The notes under the pieces: model-generated
Told to the model about the DNA's origin: nothing
What the model saw: only the letters and a program-made list of their open reading frames with translations
Database searches by the model: none
Program-made: the position numbers and the translations under genes
NCBI RefSeq assembly: GCF_013409345.1
Contig: NZ_JACCBB010000001.1
Location: forward strand, 2,480,001-2,544,000
DNA length: 64,000 bases
Source of the DNA: Kineococcus aurantiacus
GTDB lineage: Bacteria; Actinomycetota; Actinomycetes; Actinomycetales; Kineococcaceae
Direction of reading: 5' to 3'
Part shown: in pieces, positions 13,475-22,708 of the stretch
How the letters are laid out: each line of letters opens with the position of its first letter
Position numbering within the stretch: position 1 is the first letter of the stretch

Positions 13475-14822
13475 AGACGGCCGCGACCTCGGGGATCGCG
13501 GCCACGTAGCCGTCGAGCAGTTCCCGGGCGACCTCGACGGAGTCGACCAGCGGGTGCAGCGCGAAGGCCCGCAGGGCCTCCGTCCGGTCGCCGTGGACGG
13601 CCGCGGCGATGGTGTGCCGCTCCACGGCCTTCACCTGCTGCATGAGGCCCAGCTGGTGCAGGTCGGGCGCCGCCGTCGACAAGGGGTGCACGCCGTTCGC
13701 GTCCACCGTCGCGGGGACCTCCACGACGGCGTCGTCGGGCAGCCCCGCGATCGTGCCGCCGTTGCGGACGTTGAGGATCATCGTCGAGCGCTCGTCCCGG
13801 CTGATCGCGGCCATCACCGCCAGCGCGACCCCCGCGTAGCCCTGCTGCGACGGGTCGAGCTCGGGCTGGTCCTGGTGGACGGGCGCGCCCTGCTCACCGC
13901 CCTTGGCCTCGGCCATGTAGCTGGCGCTGCGGGCGGTCACGGTCTCGCGCCACAACTGCGCGGCCCCGTCGCCGGCCGTCGCGAGCCGCTCCCAGAACTC
14001 GCCCTGCGTGGCGAGCAGGAACTCCCCGCGGGTCTGCTTCGCCGCCTTGATCGAGGCGACCGCCTCGCGCTGGGAGTAGTAGTAGTGGAGGTACTCGTTG
14101 GGGATGGAGCCGAGCGTGCGCAGCCAGTCGCGGCCGAACACGAGCCCCTCCTCCAGGGCGCCCAGCGCGGCGTCGTCGGCCAGCAGCCGCGGCAGGACGT
14201 CGGTGCCGTCGAACAGCACCCGGCGCATCCAGCCGAGGTGGTTCAGGCCCACGTAGTCCATCTGGACGCGCGTGTGGTCCAGGCCCAGCAGCCCCGCGAC
14301 CCGCCGGCCGAGCCCCGAGGGGGTGTCGCAGATCCCCAGCACGCGGTCGCCCAGCACCGACTGCATCGCCTCGGTGATGATGCCCGCGGGGTTGGTGAAG
14401 TTCAGGAAGTGGGCGTCGGGGGCGAGCTCGCGCACCTGCCGCGCGACGTCGAGCATGAACGGGACGGTGCGCAGCGCGTAGGCCAGCCCCCCGGGTCCGG
14501 TCGTCTCCTGCCCCAGGACGCCGAGGTCGAGCGCGACCCGCTCGTCGCAGCACCGGCCGCGCAGGCCGCCGATGCGGACCGCGGCGAAGATGAACCGGCT
14601 GCCCTGCAGCGCCTCGGGCAGCACCGTCGTGGGGACGAGGCGGGGGGCGTCGGGGAAACCCTCGGCGAGCTGGCGCAGGATCCGCACCATGCCCTCGAGC
14701 CTCGTCGCGTCGACGTCGTGGAGGGCGACCTCGTCGACGCGGGGGCTGCCCGTGTCGCGCAGCAGCGCCTGGTAGACGTAGGGGGTGCGGAACCCCCCAC
14801 CGCCGAGGATGCACAGCTTCAC
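13467..14822 (-). CDS. Glycoside hydrolase family 4, probable 6-phospho-beta-glucosidase
   Basis: A 451-residue protein of the NAD- and Mn-dependent GH4 family, of typical length. It starts with the dinucleotide-binding MKLCILGGGGFRTPYV. NFTNPAGIITEA and GICDTPSGLG carry the cysteine metal ligand, and VGLNHLGWMRR the histidine ligand. These segments match 6-phospho-beta-glucosidases better than alpha-galactosidase or alpha-glucosidase branches. It would cleave phosphorylated disaccharides in the cytoplasm by a redox-elimination mechanism. ATG start. It is divergent from a decayed PfkB kinase, which might once have belonged to the same sugar pathway. Confidence 0.88.
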   Translation of the reverse strand: MKLCILGGGGFRTPYVYQALLRDTGSPRVDEVALHDVDATRLEGMVRILRQLAEGFPDAPRLVPTTVLPEALQGSRFIFAAVRIGGLRGRCCDERVALDLGVLGQETTGPGGLAYALRTVPFMLDVARQVRELAPDAHFLNFTNPAGIITEAMQSVLGDRVLGICDTPSGLGRRVAGLLGLDHTRVQMDYVGLNHLGWMRRVLFDGTDVLPRLLADDAALGALEEGLVFGRDWLRTLGSIPNEYLHYYYSQREAVASIKAAKQTRGEFLLATQGEFWERLATAGDGAAQLWRETVTARSASYMAEAKGGEQGAPVHQDQPELDPSQQGYAGVALAVMAAISRDERSTMILNVRNGGTIAGLPDDAVVEVPATVDANGVHPLSTAAPDLHQLGLMQQVKAVERHTIAAAVHGDRTEALRAFALHPLVDSVEVARELLDGYVAAIPEVAAVFS

Positions 14823-15018
14823 GTCCTGATCGCCTTCCCGCCGTCCTCGACCACCGCCCGGCGCCGCCCGCTCGGGATCACCTCCCGACCGTAACGGGCG
14901 GGCACGGACCCCGCCAGGGTCGGGCGCGGGACCCGCTCACGCCTGCGCACGTCCTGGCTCCCCGCGCGGGCCGACGGCACGATCGCCGCACCACCGGATG
15001 ACGCGCGCAGGAGGGACC

Positions 15019-15752
15019 GTGGCGGACCTCGACGTCCTGCTCGGCGGCCGACTGTTCTGCGACCTGGTGTTCTCCGGTTCCTCCCTGCCGGAGCCGGGGG
15101 CGGAGGTGTTCGCCGACGCCTTCGTCCTGAGCCCCGGCGGCACGGCCGACCGGGCGACTGCGGTGACCGTCGCGGTCACCGACGAGCACGACCGCAGCTC
15201 CACCACCTACGAGGAGGCCGCCACCGAGGTCCCGCGGGAGTGGCCCGGGCAGCTGCCCACGGCCGCGACCTGCCACGTCGGCGTGGCCGGTGAGGTCCCC
15301 GGCTGGGTGGACGCGCTGCGCGCCGCGCGGACCGTGGTGTTCGGCGGTGTCGGCTGGGACGCGAGCCGCGAGTGGTCACCGGCCGTCCTGGACCGGCTGG
15401 CGCACGTCGACGTCTTCGTGCCCGACGAGGTCGAGGCCACCAGCTGCACGCGCACCGACGACGCCCTCGCGGCGGCGCGGGTGCTGGCCGAGCGGGTGGG
15501 CACCGTCGTCGTCACGCGCGGGGCCCGGGGCAGCCTGGCGGTCGACGGCTCCGGGGCGGTCGTCGAGGAACCCGCGCCGGTCGTGCCCGTCGTCGACCCC
15601 ACGGGCGCCGGCGACGTGTTCGTGGCCGGGTTGATGACGGCCACCCGGCTGGGGTGGGGCCTGCGGGACCGGCGGAGGTGCTGCGGTTCCTGCAAGGGAC
15701 CGCACCGCGGGAGGGGTACCGCGTCATCCACGACTGGGCGGTGACGGGGTGA
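15019..15752 (+). pseudogene. Decayed PfkB-family sugar kinase
   Basis: A good ribosome site (GGAGGG, 15010-15015) precedes GTG at 15019, and the product begins like a ribokinase/PfkB kinase (DVLLGGRLFCDLVF). After the conserved GG motif (SPGGTADRA) the frame jumps directly to VTVAVTDEHDRS, losing the usual 50 or more residues of the lid and substrate region. The catalytic DPTGAGDVFVAGL is intact, but about 12 codons later the frame is lost: the natural-looking C-terminus (PAEVLRFLQGTAPREGYRV) is in another frame and ends at 15752, while the original frame ends at 15744. Intact homologues are about 300 residues. A functional sugar kinase is unlikely. Confidence 0.75.
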
Positions 15753-15780
15753 GGACCGCGATCGCCGGGGTCCTCACCCC
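15746..15780. terminator. Terminator-like hairpin between convergent genes
   Basis: GGGGTGAGGACC and GGTCCTCACCCC form a 12-bp perfect stem around an 11-nt loop, between the kinase pseudogene and the convergent glutamine synthetase gene. No U-tract. Confidence 0.6.
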
Positions 15781-15796
15781 GCGGGCCGGGTGAGGG

Positions 15797-17962
15797 TCAG
15801 CGGATGAAGAGCATCTCCTGGTAGGTCGCCAGCGGCCACAGGTCGTCGGCCACGACGGTCTCGAGCTCGTCGGCCGCGGCGCGGACCGCGGTCATGGCCG
15901 GCAGGAGCACGTCGCGGGCGTACGCCGGGCCGTGCCCGGACGGCTCGAACGTCGCCGCCTTGAGGGCCGCCACCGCCTCGCGCAGCGCGGCGATCGGGGC
16001 GGAGGCCTGCTCCAGCAGCGTCGTGTCCGCCTCGACCCCGGCGGCCTTGAGCGCGGCCACGTTCTGCGCGAGCTGCGTCTGGTAGCGGATCGCGGCGGGC
16101 AGGATGCTCGTGGCGGCCATCTCGATCGCCAGCTTCGCCTCGACGGCGATGCTCATCTCGTACTGCTCGACGGCGATCTCGTAGCGGGAGTGCAGCTCCC
16201 GCTCGCTGAACACCCCGTACCGGCTGAACAGCTCGACCGCCTCGGGGGTGGTGAGCTCGGCCAGCGCGTCGACCGTCGTGCGCAGGTTCTTCAGCCCGCG
16301 CGCCTCGGCCTCGACCTTCCACTCGTCGGAGTAGCCGTCGCCGTTGAACACGGCGGCGCCGTGGTCGGTGATGATCTGCTCGAGGACCTTCTGGACGGCG
16401 TGGTGGAACTCGGCACCGTCGGCGAGGCGGGTCTCGAGCTCGGTGGCGATGTGGTCCAGCGCCTCGGTGACGATCGTGTTGATCGTGTAGACGGGCGAGG
16501 CGATCGACTGCATCGACCCCGGCGCGCGGAACTCGAAGCGGTTGCCCGTGAAGGCGAAGGGGCTCGTGCGGTTGCGGTCGCCCGGGTCGGTCGGCAGCAC
16601 CGGGAGGGTGTCGACGCCGATCGTCATGGTGCCCTTCTCCTTCGAGGAGGTCGCACCGCCCTTGGCGACCTGGTCGAAGACGTCGGTGAGCTGGTCGCCG
16701 AGGAACATGGAGATGATGGCCGGCGGCGCCTCGTTCGCGCCGAGCCGGTGGTCGTTGGAGGCCGAGGCCACCGAGGCGCGCAGCAGCCCGCCGTACTTGT
16801 GGACCGCGCGGATGATGGCCGCGCAGAACACGAGGAACTGGGCGTTCTCGTGCGGGGTGTCGCCCGGCAGCAGCAGGTTGCCGACGGTGGAGGACCCGAA
16901 CGAGAAGTTCACGTGCTTGCCCGAGCCGTTGACCCCGGCGAACGGCTTCTCGTGGAACAGCAGTTCCATGCCGTGCTCGCGGGCGACGCGCTTCATGGTG
17001 ACCATGAGCAGCTGCTGGTGGTCGGCGGCGAGGTTGGAGCGCTCGAACATCGGCGCGATCTCGAACTGGCCGGGGGCGACCTCGTTGTGCCGGGTCTTGG
17101 CGGGGATGCCGACCTTGAACAGCTCGCGCTCGGCGTGGAGCATGAACGCCAGGACGCGGTCGGGGATGGCGCCGAAGTAGTGGTCGTCGAACTCCTGGCC
17201 CTTCGGCGGCGTGGCGCCGAACAGCGTGCGGCCGGCGTTGAGCAGGTCCGGGCGCGAGAGGAAGAAGTGCCGGTCGATGAGGAAGTACTCCTGCTCGGGG
17301 CCGGCGTAGGACACGATCGTGCCCGGGTCCTCGTGGCCGAACAGCTTCAGCACGCGCGCGGCCTGGGTGGCCATGGCCTGCTGGGACCGCAGCAGCGGCG
17401 TCTTGTGGTCGAGCGCCTCACCGGTCATCGAGACGAAGACCGTCGGGATGCACAGCGTCCTGCCGTTGGTGTTGTCCAGCACGTAGGCGGGGCTGGTGAC
17501 GTCCCAGCCGGTGTACCCGCGGGCCTCGAAGGTGGAGCGCAGGCCGCCGTTGGGGAAGCTGGAGGCGTCCGGCTCGCCCTGGACGAGGGTCTTGCCGGCG
17601 AACTCGGCGATGGAGCCGCCGTCCTCGTCGGGCTCGAAGAAGCTGTCGTGCTTCTCGGCGCTGGAGTGCGTCAGCGGGTAGAAGACGTGCGCGTAGTGGG
17701 TCGCGCCCATCTCCAGCGCCCAGTCCTTCATGACCGAGGCCACGGTGTCGGCGACGGCGGGGTCGAGCGGCTTCTGCTGCTCGATGGTCGCCACGACCGA
17801 CCGGTAGACGCCCTTCGGCAGCCGCTTGCGCATGACGGCCTTGCTGAAGACGTTCTGGCCGAAGACCTCGCCGGGGGCCTCCGTCGGTGTGAAGGTCGGG
17901 TGCGGGGCCTCGTAGGCGATGACCGCGTCGATCGCCTGCAGGCGTGCTGCGCTGCCGCTCAT
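15797..17962 (-). CDS. glnN: Type III glutamine synthetase
   Basis: At 721 residues the protein has the length of GSIII, much larger than GSI (about 470). Typical GSIII segments are visible: [20 protein letters not shown] near the N-terminus, [11 protein letters not shown] (metal-binding glutamates), [31 protein letters not shown] (ATP/glutamate site), [18 protein letters not shown] and [14 protein letters not shown]. It condenses ammonium and glutamate to glutamine using ATP, as a large homo-oligomer in the cytoplasm. ATG start at 17962. The gene stands alone, with no GlnB or regulator next to it. Confidence 0.97.
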   Translation of the reverse strand: MSGSAARLQAIDAVIAYEAPHPTFTPTEAPGEVFGQNVFSKAVMRKRLPKGVYRSVVATIEQQKPLDPAVADTVASVMKDWALEMGATHYAHVFYPLTHSSAEKHDSFFEPDEDGGSIAEFAGKTLVQGEPDASSFPNGGLRSTFEARGYTGWDVTSPAYVLDNTNGRTLCIPTVFVSMTGEALDHKTPLLRSQQAMATQAARVLKLFGHEDPGTIVSYAGPEQEYFLIDRHFFLSRPDLLNAGRTLFGATPPKGQEFDDHYFGAIPDRVLAFMLHAERELFKVGIPAKTRHNEVAPGQFEIAPMFERSNLAADHQQLLMVTMKRVAREHGMELLFHEKPFAGVNGSGKHVNFSFGSSTVGNLLLPGDTPHENAQFLVFCAAIIRAVHKYGGLLRASVASASNDHRLGANEAPPAIISMFLGDQLTDVFDQVAKGGATSSKEKGTMTIGVDTLPVLPTDPGDRNRTSPFAFTGNRFEFRAPGSMQSIASPVYTINTIVTEALDHIATELETRLADGAEFHHAVQKVLEQIITDHGAAVFNGDGYSDEWKVEAEARGLKNLRTTVDALAELTTPEAVELFSRYGVFSERELHSRYEIAVEQYEMSIAVEAKLAIEMAATSILPAAIRYQTQLAQNVAALKAAGVEADTTLLEQASAPIAALREAVAALKAATFEPSGHGPAYARDVLLPAMTAVRAAADELETVVADDLWPLATYQEMLFIR

Positions 17963-18199
17963 GTCGTCCTCCGGACTGTCGTCACGGGCGGACTCCCCGC
18001 CCGCACCCGTCCGCGACGGTAGGGGGGAGGACGACGCCGGGCGTTACGTGCCCGTTTCCGGGACGTTTCGCCTCCCGGGCGGGCCGGGTGGGGGTGGCGG
18101 TGGGGGACCGGGCCCGCGCCGGGGGGTGCCCGCGCTGCGGTCGTGCGAGCCTGTGAGGACACTGGATGCTCCGGTGACCCGATCGAGGAGGTACCCGCC

Positions 18200-19126
18200 G
18201 TGGCCGGTGGACTCGTGGCCCTGCTGGACGACGTGGCGCTCATCGCGCGGGCGGCGGCGGCGTCCGTGGACGACGTCGGGGCGGCCGCGGCGAAGGCGTC
18301 GGCCAAGGCCGCGGGCGTCGTCGTCGACGACACGGCCGTCACCCCGCAGTACGTGCGCGGGCTGACCCCGGACCGGGAGCTGCCGATCATCAAGCGCATC
18401 GCGATCGGCTCGCTGCGCAACAAGCTGCTGGTCATCCTCCCGGTGATCCTGGTGCTCAGCCAGTTCGCCGACTTCCTGCTGACCCCGCTGCTCATGCTCG
18501 GCGGCGCGTACCTGTCCTACGAGGGCGCCGAGAAGCTGTGGGGCAAGATCAGCGGTCACGGGCACGCCGCCGACGACGGGCCCAAGGACGAGAAGACGGT
18601 CGTGTCCGGCGCGGTCCGCACCGACCTCATCCTCTCCGCGGAGATCATGGTCATCTCCCTCAACGAGGTCGCCGACCAGCCGTTCTGGTCCCGCCTGGCC
18701 ATCCTCGTCGTCGTCGGGGTCCTCATCACCGTCCTGGTGTACGGCGTCGTCGGGCTCATCGTGAAGATGGACGACGTCGGGCTGAAGCTGGCCGAACGTG
18801 GATCGGCCGCCCGGGTGCGGTTCGGCCGCGGCCTGGTCGCCTTCATGCCCAAGCTGCTGACGTTCCTCACCGTCGTGGGCACGGCCGCGATGCTCTGGGT
18901 CGGCGGCCACATCCTGCTCGTCGGCACCGACGACCTGGGCTTCCACCCGCTGTACGAGTTCGTCCACCACCTGGAGGAGTCCGCGCACGAGGCGGCCGGC
19001 GCGCTCGGCGGCGTCCTGGGCTGGCTCGTCAACACGCTGTGCAGCGCCGTCGTCGGCCTCGTCGTGGGGGCCGTCATCGTCGTGGTGATGACCCTGACGG
19101 TGCACCGCCGCCGCGCCGCGCACTGA
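18200..19126 (+). CDS. DUF808-family membrane protein (YedI-like)
   Basis: A 308-residue inner-membrane protein of the DUF808/YedI family. The family-typical start GGLVALLDDVALIARAAAAS is preceded by GTG at 18200 with a GAGGAG ribosome site, so the longer upstream frame is rejected. Further conserved parts are VDDTAVTPQYVRGL, RELPIIKRIAIGSLRNKL and GGAYLSYEGAEKLW. About five to six hydrophobic helices follow. Biochemical function is not established. It is divergent from the glutamine synthetase gene and 37 bp before the debranching-type glucosidase, perhaps an operon by proximity only. Confidence 0.88.
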   Translation: MAGGLVALLDDVALIARAAAASVDDVGAAAAKASAKAAGVVVDDTAVTPQYVRGLTPDRELPIIKRIAIGSLRNKLLVILPVILVLSQFADFLLTPLLMLGGAYLSYEGAEKLWGKISGHGHAADDGPKDEKTVVSGAVRTDLILSAEIMVISLNEVADQPFWSRLAILVVVGVLITVLVYGVVGLIVKMDDVGLKLAERGSAARVRFGRGLVAFMPKLLTFLTVVGTAAMLWVGGHILLVGTDDLGFHPLYEFVHHLEESAHEAAGALGGVLGWLVNTLCSAVVGLVVGAVIVVVMTLTVHRRRAAH

Positions 19127-19163
19127 TCCCGGCGCCCGCCCCGGCCGGTGGTTGGATCGGCCC

Positions 19164-21077
19164 GTGGCCGATGACGTCCGTCCCCCGTGGCTGTCCGACC
19201 TCGTCTGCGCGGTGAGCGCACCCACCCAGGTGTGGTGCGGCCCGGACGGGGAGGTCGACGGCGCCCGCGGCGTCGAGGGCTTCTGGCACGGCGACGTGCG
19301 CGTGGTGCGGTCGGCGGTGCTGACGGTCGACGGCGAGCGCGTCACGACGGTGCTCCTCGCCCCCGACGGCGTGGCGGCGGTGTTCACGGCCGCCGTCCCC
19401 CGGCACGTGACCGGGCCCGTCCCCGACCCGGTGGTGCGCGTGGACCGGCGGCGGACCGTGGCGCCCGGCGTGGGGCGCGAGGAGGTCGTCGTGACCTCAG
19501 TGGCACCGGAGCCCCTGCGCTGCGTCGTGTCGGTGACCCTCACGAGCGACCTGGGGCCGATGGACGCCGTCCGCGGCGGGCGGCCCACGCCCGTCCTGGC
19601 ACCGGGGGACGGGCCGGTGTGGAGCGGGGACGGGGTGCGCGCCGAGGTCGTCGCCCCCGGCGCGCGGGTCTGCGTCGCGGGGACCGAGGTGGTGCTCACC
19701 TGGGACGTCGACCTCGCGCCTGGCGCGTCCTGGCGCGGTTCCTGGGAGGTCCGCGCGCACGACGAGCGGGCCGTCGTCGTGGGTCCGGCCTCGCCCGCGG
19801 GGTGGGCGCAGCGGTGGAGCGTCGCGTGCCCCGACGTGCGGCTGGAACGCTGGGTGCAGCGGGCCCTGGCCGACCTGGAGGGTCTGCGGGCCGCGCACGC
19901 CGACCACCCTGACGACGTCTTCGTCGCCGCCGGCGCCCCGTGGTACCTGACGCTGTTCGGGCGCGACGCGCTGTGGACGGCCCGGATGCTGCTGCCCCTG
20001 GGCTGGGAGACGGCCGCCTCCACGCTGCGGGTCCTCGCCGCGTTCCAGGGGGTGCGCACGGACCCCGCGACCGCCGAGGAGCCCGGGAAGGTGCTGCACG
20101 AGGTGCGGCGCGGGACCGCCGAGCACGGCGGCGGGATGAGCCTGCCGCCGGTGTACTACGGCACGGTCGACGCGACGTCGCTGTGGGTGTGCCTGCTGCA
20201 CGAGGCGTGGCGGGCGGGCATGCCGGACGCTGAGGTGGCCGGCCTGCTGCCGAACCTCGAGGCGGCCCTGGCCTGGCAGAGCGGGGTCGGCGAGGGGTTC
20301 CTGCGCTACGCCGACCCCACCGGCCGCGGGCTGGCGAACCAGGGCTGGAAGGACAGCGCCGACTCCGTGCAGTGGCACGCCGGTGGGCTGGCCGACCCGC
20401 CCGTCGCGCTGTGCGAGGTGCAGGCGTACGCGTACGAGGCGGCGCTCGCGGGGGCCGAGGTCCTGGAGCACTTCGGCCGGGACGCTACGGCGCACCGGGC
20501 GTGGGCGGCTCGCCTGCGCACCCGCTTCCGCGACCGGTTCTGGGTGCACCCCTCCGGCGGGCCGTCCCCGGCGAGCTTCCCCGCGATCGCCCTCGACGGT
20601 GCCGGGCGGGCGGTGGACTCGCTGACCTCCAACGTCGGCCACCTGCTGGGCACCGGGCTGCTGGACGCCGAGGAGGCCGCGGTCGTGGCGGCGCACCTGG
20701 CCTCACCGGAGATGTCGGCGGGTTTCGGGTTGCGGACGCTGTCCTCCCGGGCGGCGGGCTTCTCGCCGTTGAGCTACCACTGCGGGTCGGTGTGGGCGCA
20801 CGACACGGCGATCGCGGTCACCGGCCTGGTGCGGGACGGGTTCGCCGACGCGGTGGTGCCGCTGGTCGAGGGGCTGCTCGCGGCGGCCGAGGCGTTCGGC
20901 TACCGGGTGCCGGAGCTGCACGCCGGCGACGCCCGCGACGAGGTCCCGGCACCCGTGCCGTACCCCGCCTCGTGCCGGCCGCAGGCGTGGTCGGCCGCGG
21001 CCGCGGTGGCCGTCGCCGCGGCGTGCGCGCAGGCGCCGGGGTCCGCGCTGCCGGCCGTCACCATCACCGCGCGCTGA
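19164..21077 (+). CDS. Glycogen-debranching-type amylo-alpha-1,6-glucosidase
   Basis: About 637 residues in two parts: an N-terminal beta-domain of the glycogen-debranching N-bis type (residues 1-215, with FWHGDVRVVRSAVLTVDGE) and a C-terminal (alpha/alpha)6 glucosidase barrel. Signature segments are WYLTLFGRDALWTARMLLP, VYYGTVDATSLWVCLLHEA, NQGWKDSADSVQW and HCGSVWAHDTAIA. No signal peptide, so it probably acts on cytoplasmic glycogen or maltodextrin branches. The GTG at 19164 is taken as start; a TTG four codons upstream is possible. Second large alpha-glucosidase in the window besides the GH63-type enzyme. Confidence 0.85.
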   Translation: MADDVRPPWLSDLVCAVSAPTQVWCGPDGEVDGARGVEGFWHGDVRVVRSAVLTVDGERVTTVLLAPDGVAAVFTAAVPRHVTGPVPDPVVRVDRRRTVAPGVGREEVVVTSVAPEPLRCVVSVTLTSDLGPMDAVRGGRPTPVLAPGDGPVWSGDGVRAEVVAPGARVCVAGTEVVLTWDVDLAPGASWRGSWEVRAHDERAVVVGPASPAGWAQRWSVACPDVRLERWVQRALADLEGLRAAHADHPDDVFVAAGAPWYLTLFGRDALWTARMLLPLGWETAASTLRVLAAFQGVRTDPATAEEPGKVLHEVRRGTAEHGGGMSLPPVYYGTVDATSLWVCLLHEAWRAGMPDAEVAGLLPNLEAALAWQSGVGEGFLRYADPTGRGLANQGWKDSADSVQWHAGGLADPPVALCEVQAYAYEAALAGAEVLEHFGRDATAHRAWAARLRTRFRDRFWVHPSGGPSPASFPAIALDGAGRAVDSLTSNVGHLLGTGLLDAEEAAVVAAHLASPEMSAGFGLRTLSSRAAGFSPLSYHCGSVWAHDTAIAVTGLVRDGFADAVVPLVEGLLAAAEAFGYRVPELHAGDARDEVPAPVPYPASCRPQAWSAAAAVAVAAACAQAPGSALPAVTITAR

Positions 21078-21183
21078 CGGCACGCGACCCACGGCGACGA
21101 TCTCGCCCGGACGGGCGGGTCGGGCCGGGTCGTGTCCGAGGCGTCTGCGATGGTCGTCGGGTTCCACAGCGAGGAGAGACCCC

Positions 21184-21831
21184 ATGACCGTCATCGACAC
21201 CGCCGACCCGCTCCCCCGAGCGGTCGCCCGGCGCTACCGGCACCGGTACGCCGTGCTGGACGTCGAGACGACGGGTCTGAAGCCCGAGGCCGGGGACAGG
21301 ATCGTGCAGATCGCCGTGACCTGGCTCGACGCTCGCGGCGTCGTCGAGCGGACCTGGTCCTCCTACGTGGACCCGCTGCGCGACACCGGCGTCGTCCACG
21401 TCCACGGCATCACCGCCGAGCACGTCGCCGGCGCCCCCACCTTCACCCAGCTCGCCCCGACCGTGGCGTCCCTGCTGGCCGGGCGGGTCTTCGTCGCCCA
21501 CAACGCCCGCTTCGACTGGGCCTTCATCTCCGCCGAGATGGCCACCGCCGGCGTCCGGCTGCCCGTGCGGGAGCGGCTGTGCACGTGGAAGCTCGCCCGC
21601 CGCCTGGACCTGCCGGTGGCGAACTTCAAGATGGCCACCCTCGCCGCGCACTGGGGCATCCAGCAGCTGCGCGCGCACGACGCCGTCGACGACACCCGCG
21701 TCCTGGTCGAACTGCTGCGCGAGGAACTGGCTGCGGCGCAGCGGGACCGGGTGGAGCTGCCGGTGGAGCGGGTCGCCCCGCCGACCGTCCTGGAGCGGCT
21801 GCTCAGCCGGCTGCGCCCAGCTGCTGGCTGA
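21184..21831 (+). CDS. DEDDh 3'-5' exonuclease (PolC/DnaQ epsilon-like)
   Basis: A 215-residue stand-alone exonuclease domain. The three Exo motifs are visible: VLDVETTGL (DxE), AHNARFDWAF (second Asp) and HDAVDDT (HxAxxD), which place it in the DEDDh group with DNA polymerase III epsilon. It removes nucleotides from 3' ends using two metal ions. A GAGGAGA ribosome site precedes the ATG. It is a short single-domain form rather than a polymerase proofreading subunit with a linker. Its last 29 bp overlap the convergent NERD gene. Confidence 0.9.
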   Translation: MTVIDTADPLPRAVARRYRHRYAVLDVETTGLKPEAGDRIVQIAVTWLDARGVVERTWSSYVDPLRDTGVVHVHGITAEHVAGAPTFTQLAPTVASLLAGRVFVAHNARFDWAFISAEMATAGVRLPVRERLCTWKLARRLDLPVANFKMATLAAHWGIQQLRAHDAVDDTRVLVELLREELAAAQRDRVELPVERVAPPTVLERLLSRLRPAAG

Positions 21832-22558
21832 CGAAGGCCGCGAACCCGCCCACCAGCAGGGCGACGACGAGGACGACGGTCAGGGCCAGGACGAGCCGCA
21901 CGCCGCGGTCCGGGGCGTCCTGAGCGGGCTCGGGCAGCGCGGGGCTGGTGGCGCCGTCGAGCTGGTCGCGCAGCGCGGCGGTCAGCTCGTCCACCGCGGC
22001 GGCCGACAGCGTGCGCGGCAGGGACCGCAGGTGCCGCGCGAGGTCCTCACGCCCGACGACGACCACCCCCGCCGCCGTCGGCGCCGGCCGTCCCCGCTGC
22101 GCGGCCAGGCACAGCACGCCGCGGGTGGCCGACCGGTGGCGCGGGGGCAGCAGCGCCGCCATGTCGGCGGCGGCGCGGGCGACGCCGTCCAGCGCCTCGT
22201 CGCGCCGGTGCGAGCCCTGCCGCAGCACGCCGTCGCGGACGGTCACCGGCCCCGACCAGTTCTTCGCGTCCACGACGACGACCCCGCCGGGGCCGATCGC
22301 GACGTGGTCGAGGTTGGCCTTCGCCCGGCCCGGCCAGCGCACGTCGTGCAGCAGCCGCCAGCCGTGCGGTTCGAGCGCGGCGAGCGCCTGCGCGACGAGG
22401 CGCTCACCCTCGGCGCCCGCGGTCCAGGCGTGCTGGCGGCGCTCGGCTGCGGCGAGCTTCTCGCGCAGGCCGTCGGTGGCGGGGGCGCGGCGCAGCCGTT
22501 CGACCCGCGCCGTGGCGCGCCGCGCCTGCTCCTGCGCTCCGCCGCCCGCGATCCCCAC
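21803..22558 (-). CDS. NERD-domain protein with C-terminal membrane anchor
   Basis: This 251-residue protein has an N-terminal coiled-coil stretch (about 10-45), a NERD domain (about 45-165) and one hydrophobic helix near the C-terminus (about 220-243). NERD is a nuclease-related fold of the PD-(D/E)xK type. The core reads GAEGERLVAQAL, then LDHVAIGPGGVVVVDAKNW, which holds the catalytic D-x(n)-D-x-K pattern. It is probably membrane-tethered with the nuclease domain in the cytoplasm. The real substrate is unknown. It sits between a 3'-5' exonuclease and an AlbA_2-type regulator. Confidence 0.82.
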   Translation of the reverse strand: MGIAGGGAQEQARRATARVERLRRAPATDGLREKLAAAERRQHAWTAGAEGERLVAQALAALEPHGWRLLHDVRWPGRAKANLDHVAIGPGGVVVVDAKNWSGPVTVRDGVLRQGSHRRDEALDGVARAAADMAALLPPRHRSATRGVLCLAAQRGRPAPTAAGVVVVGREDLARHLRSLPRTLSAAAVDELTAALRDQLDGATSPALPEPAQDAPDRGVRLVLALTVVLVVALLVGGFAAFVSQQLGAAG

Positions 22559-22708
22559 GCACGTGGTGTCGGGAGCGGGGGTGGCGGGGTTGACGGGGCG
22601 TCACCCGTCCGGGGGCTCGGTCCGGTGACGGTGGGCCAGGTGCTGGAGCGGCGATCCGTAGCGTTCGGGTCCGTCCCGGCGAGGCTTCGCGGACGTCGGC
22701 TGCTCGTC

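Noticed and set aside
15932-18022. Long plus-strand open frame opposite glutamine synthetase III
   Set aside because: The minus strand has continuous GSIII motifs; the plus-strand product is low-complexity R/G/V/H and lacks any motif.
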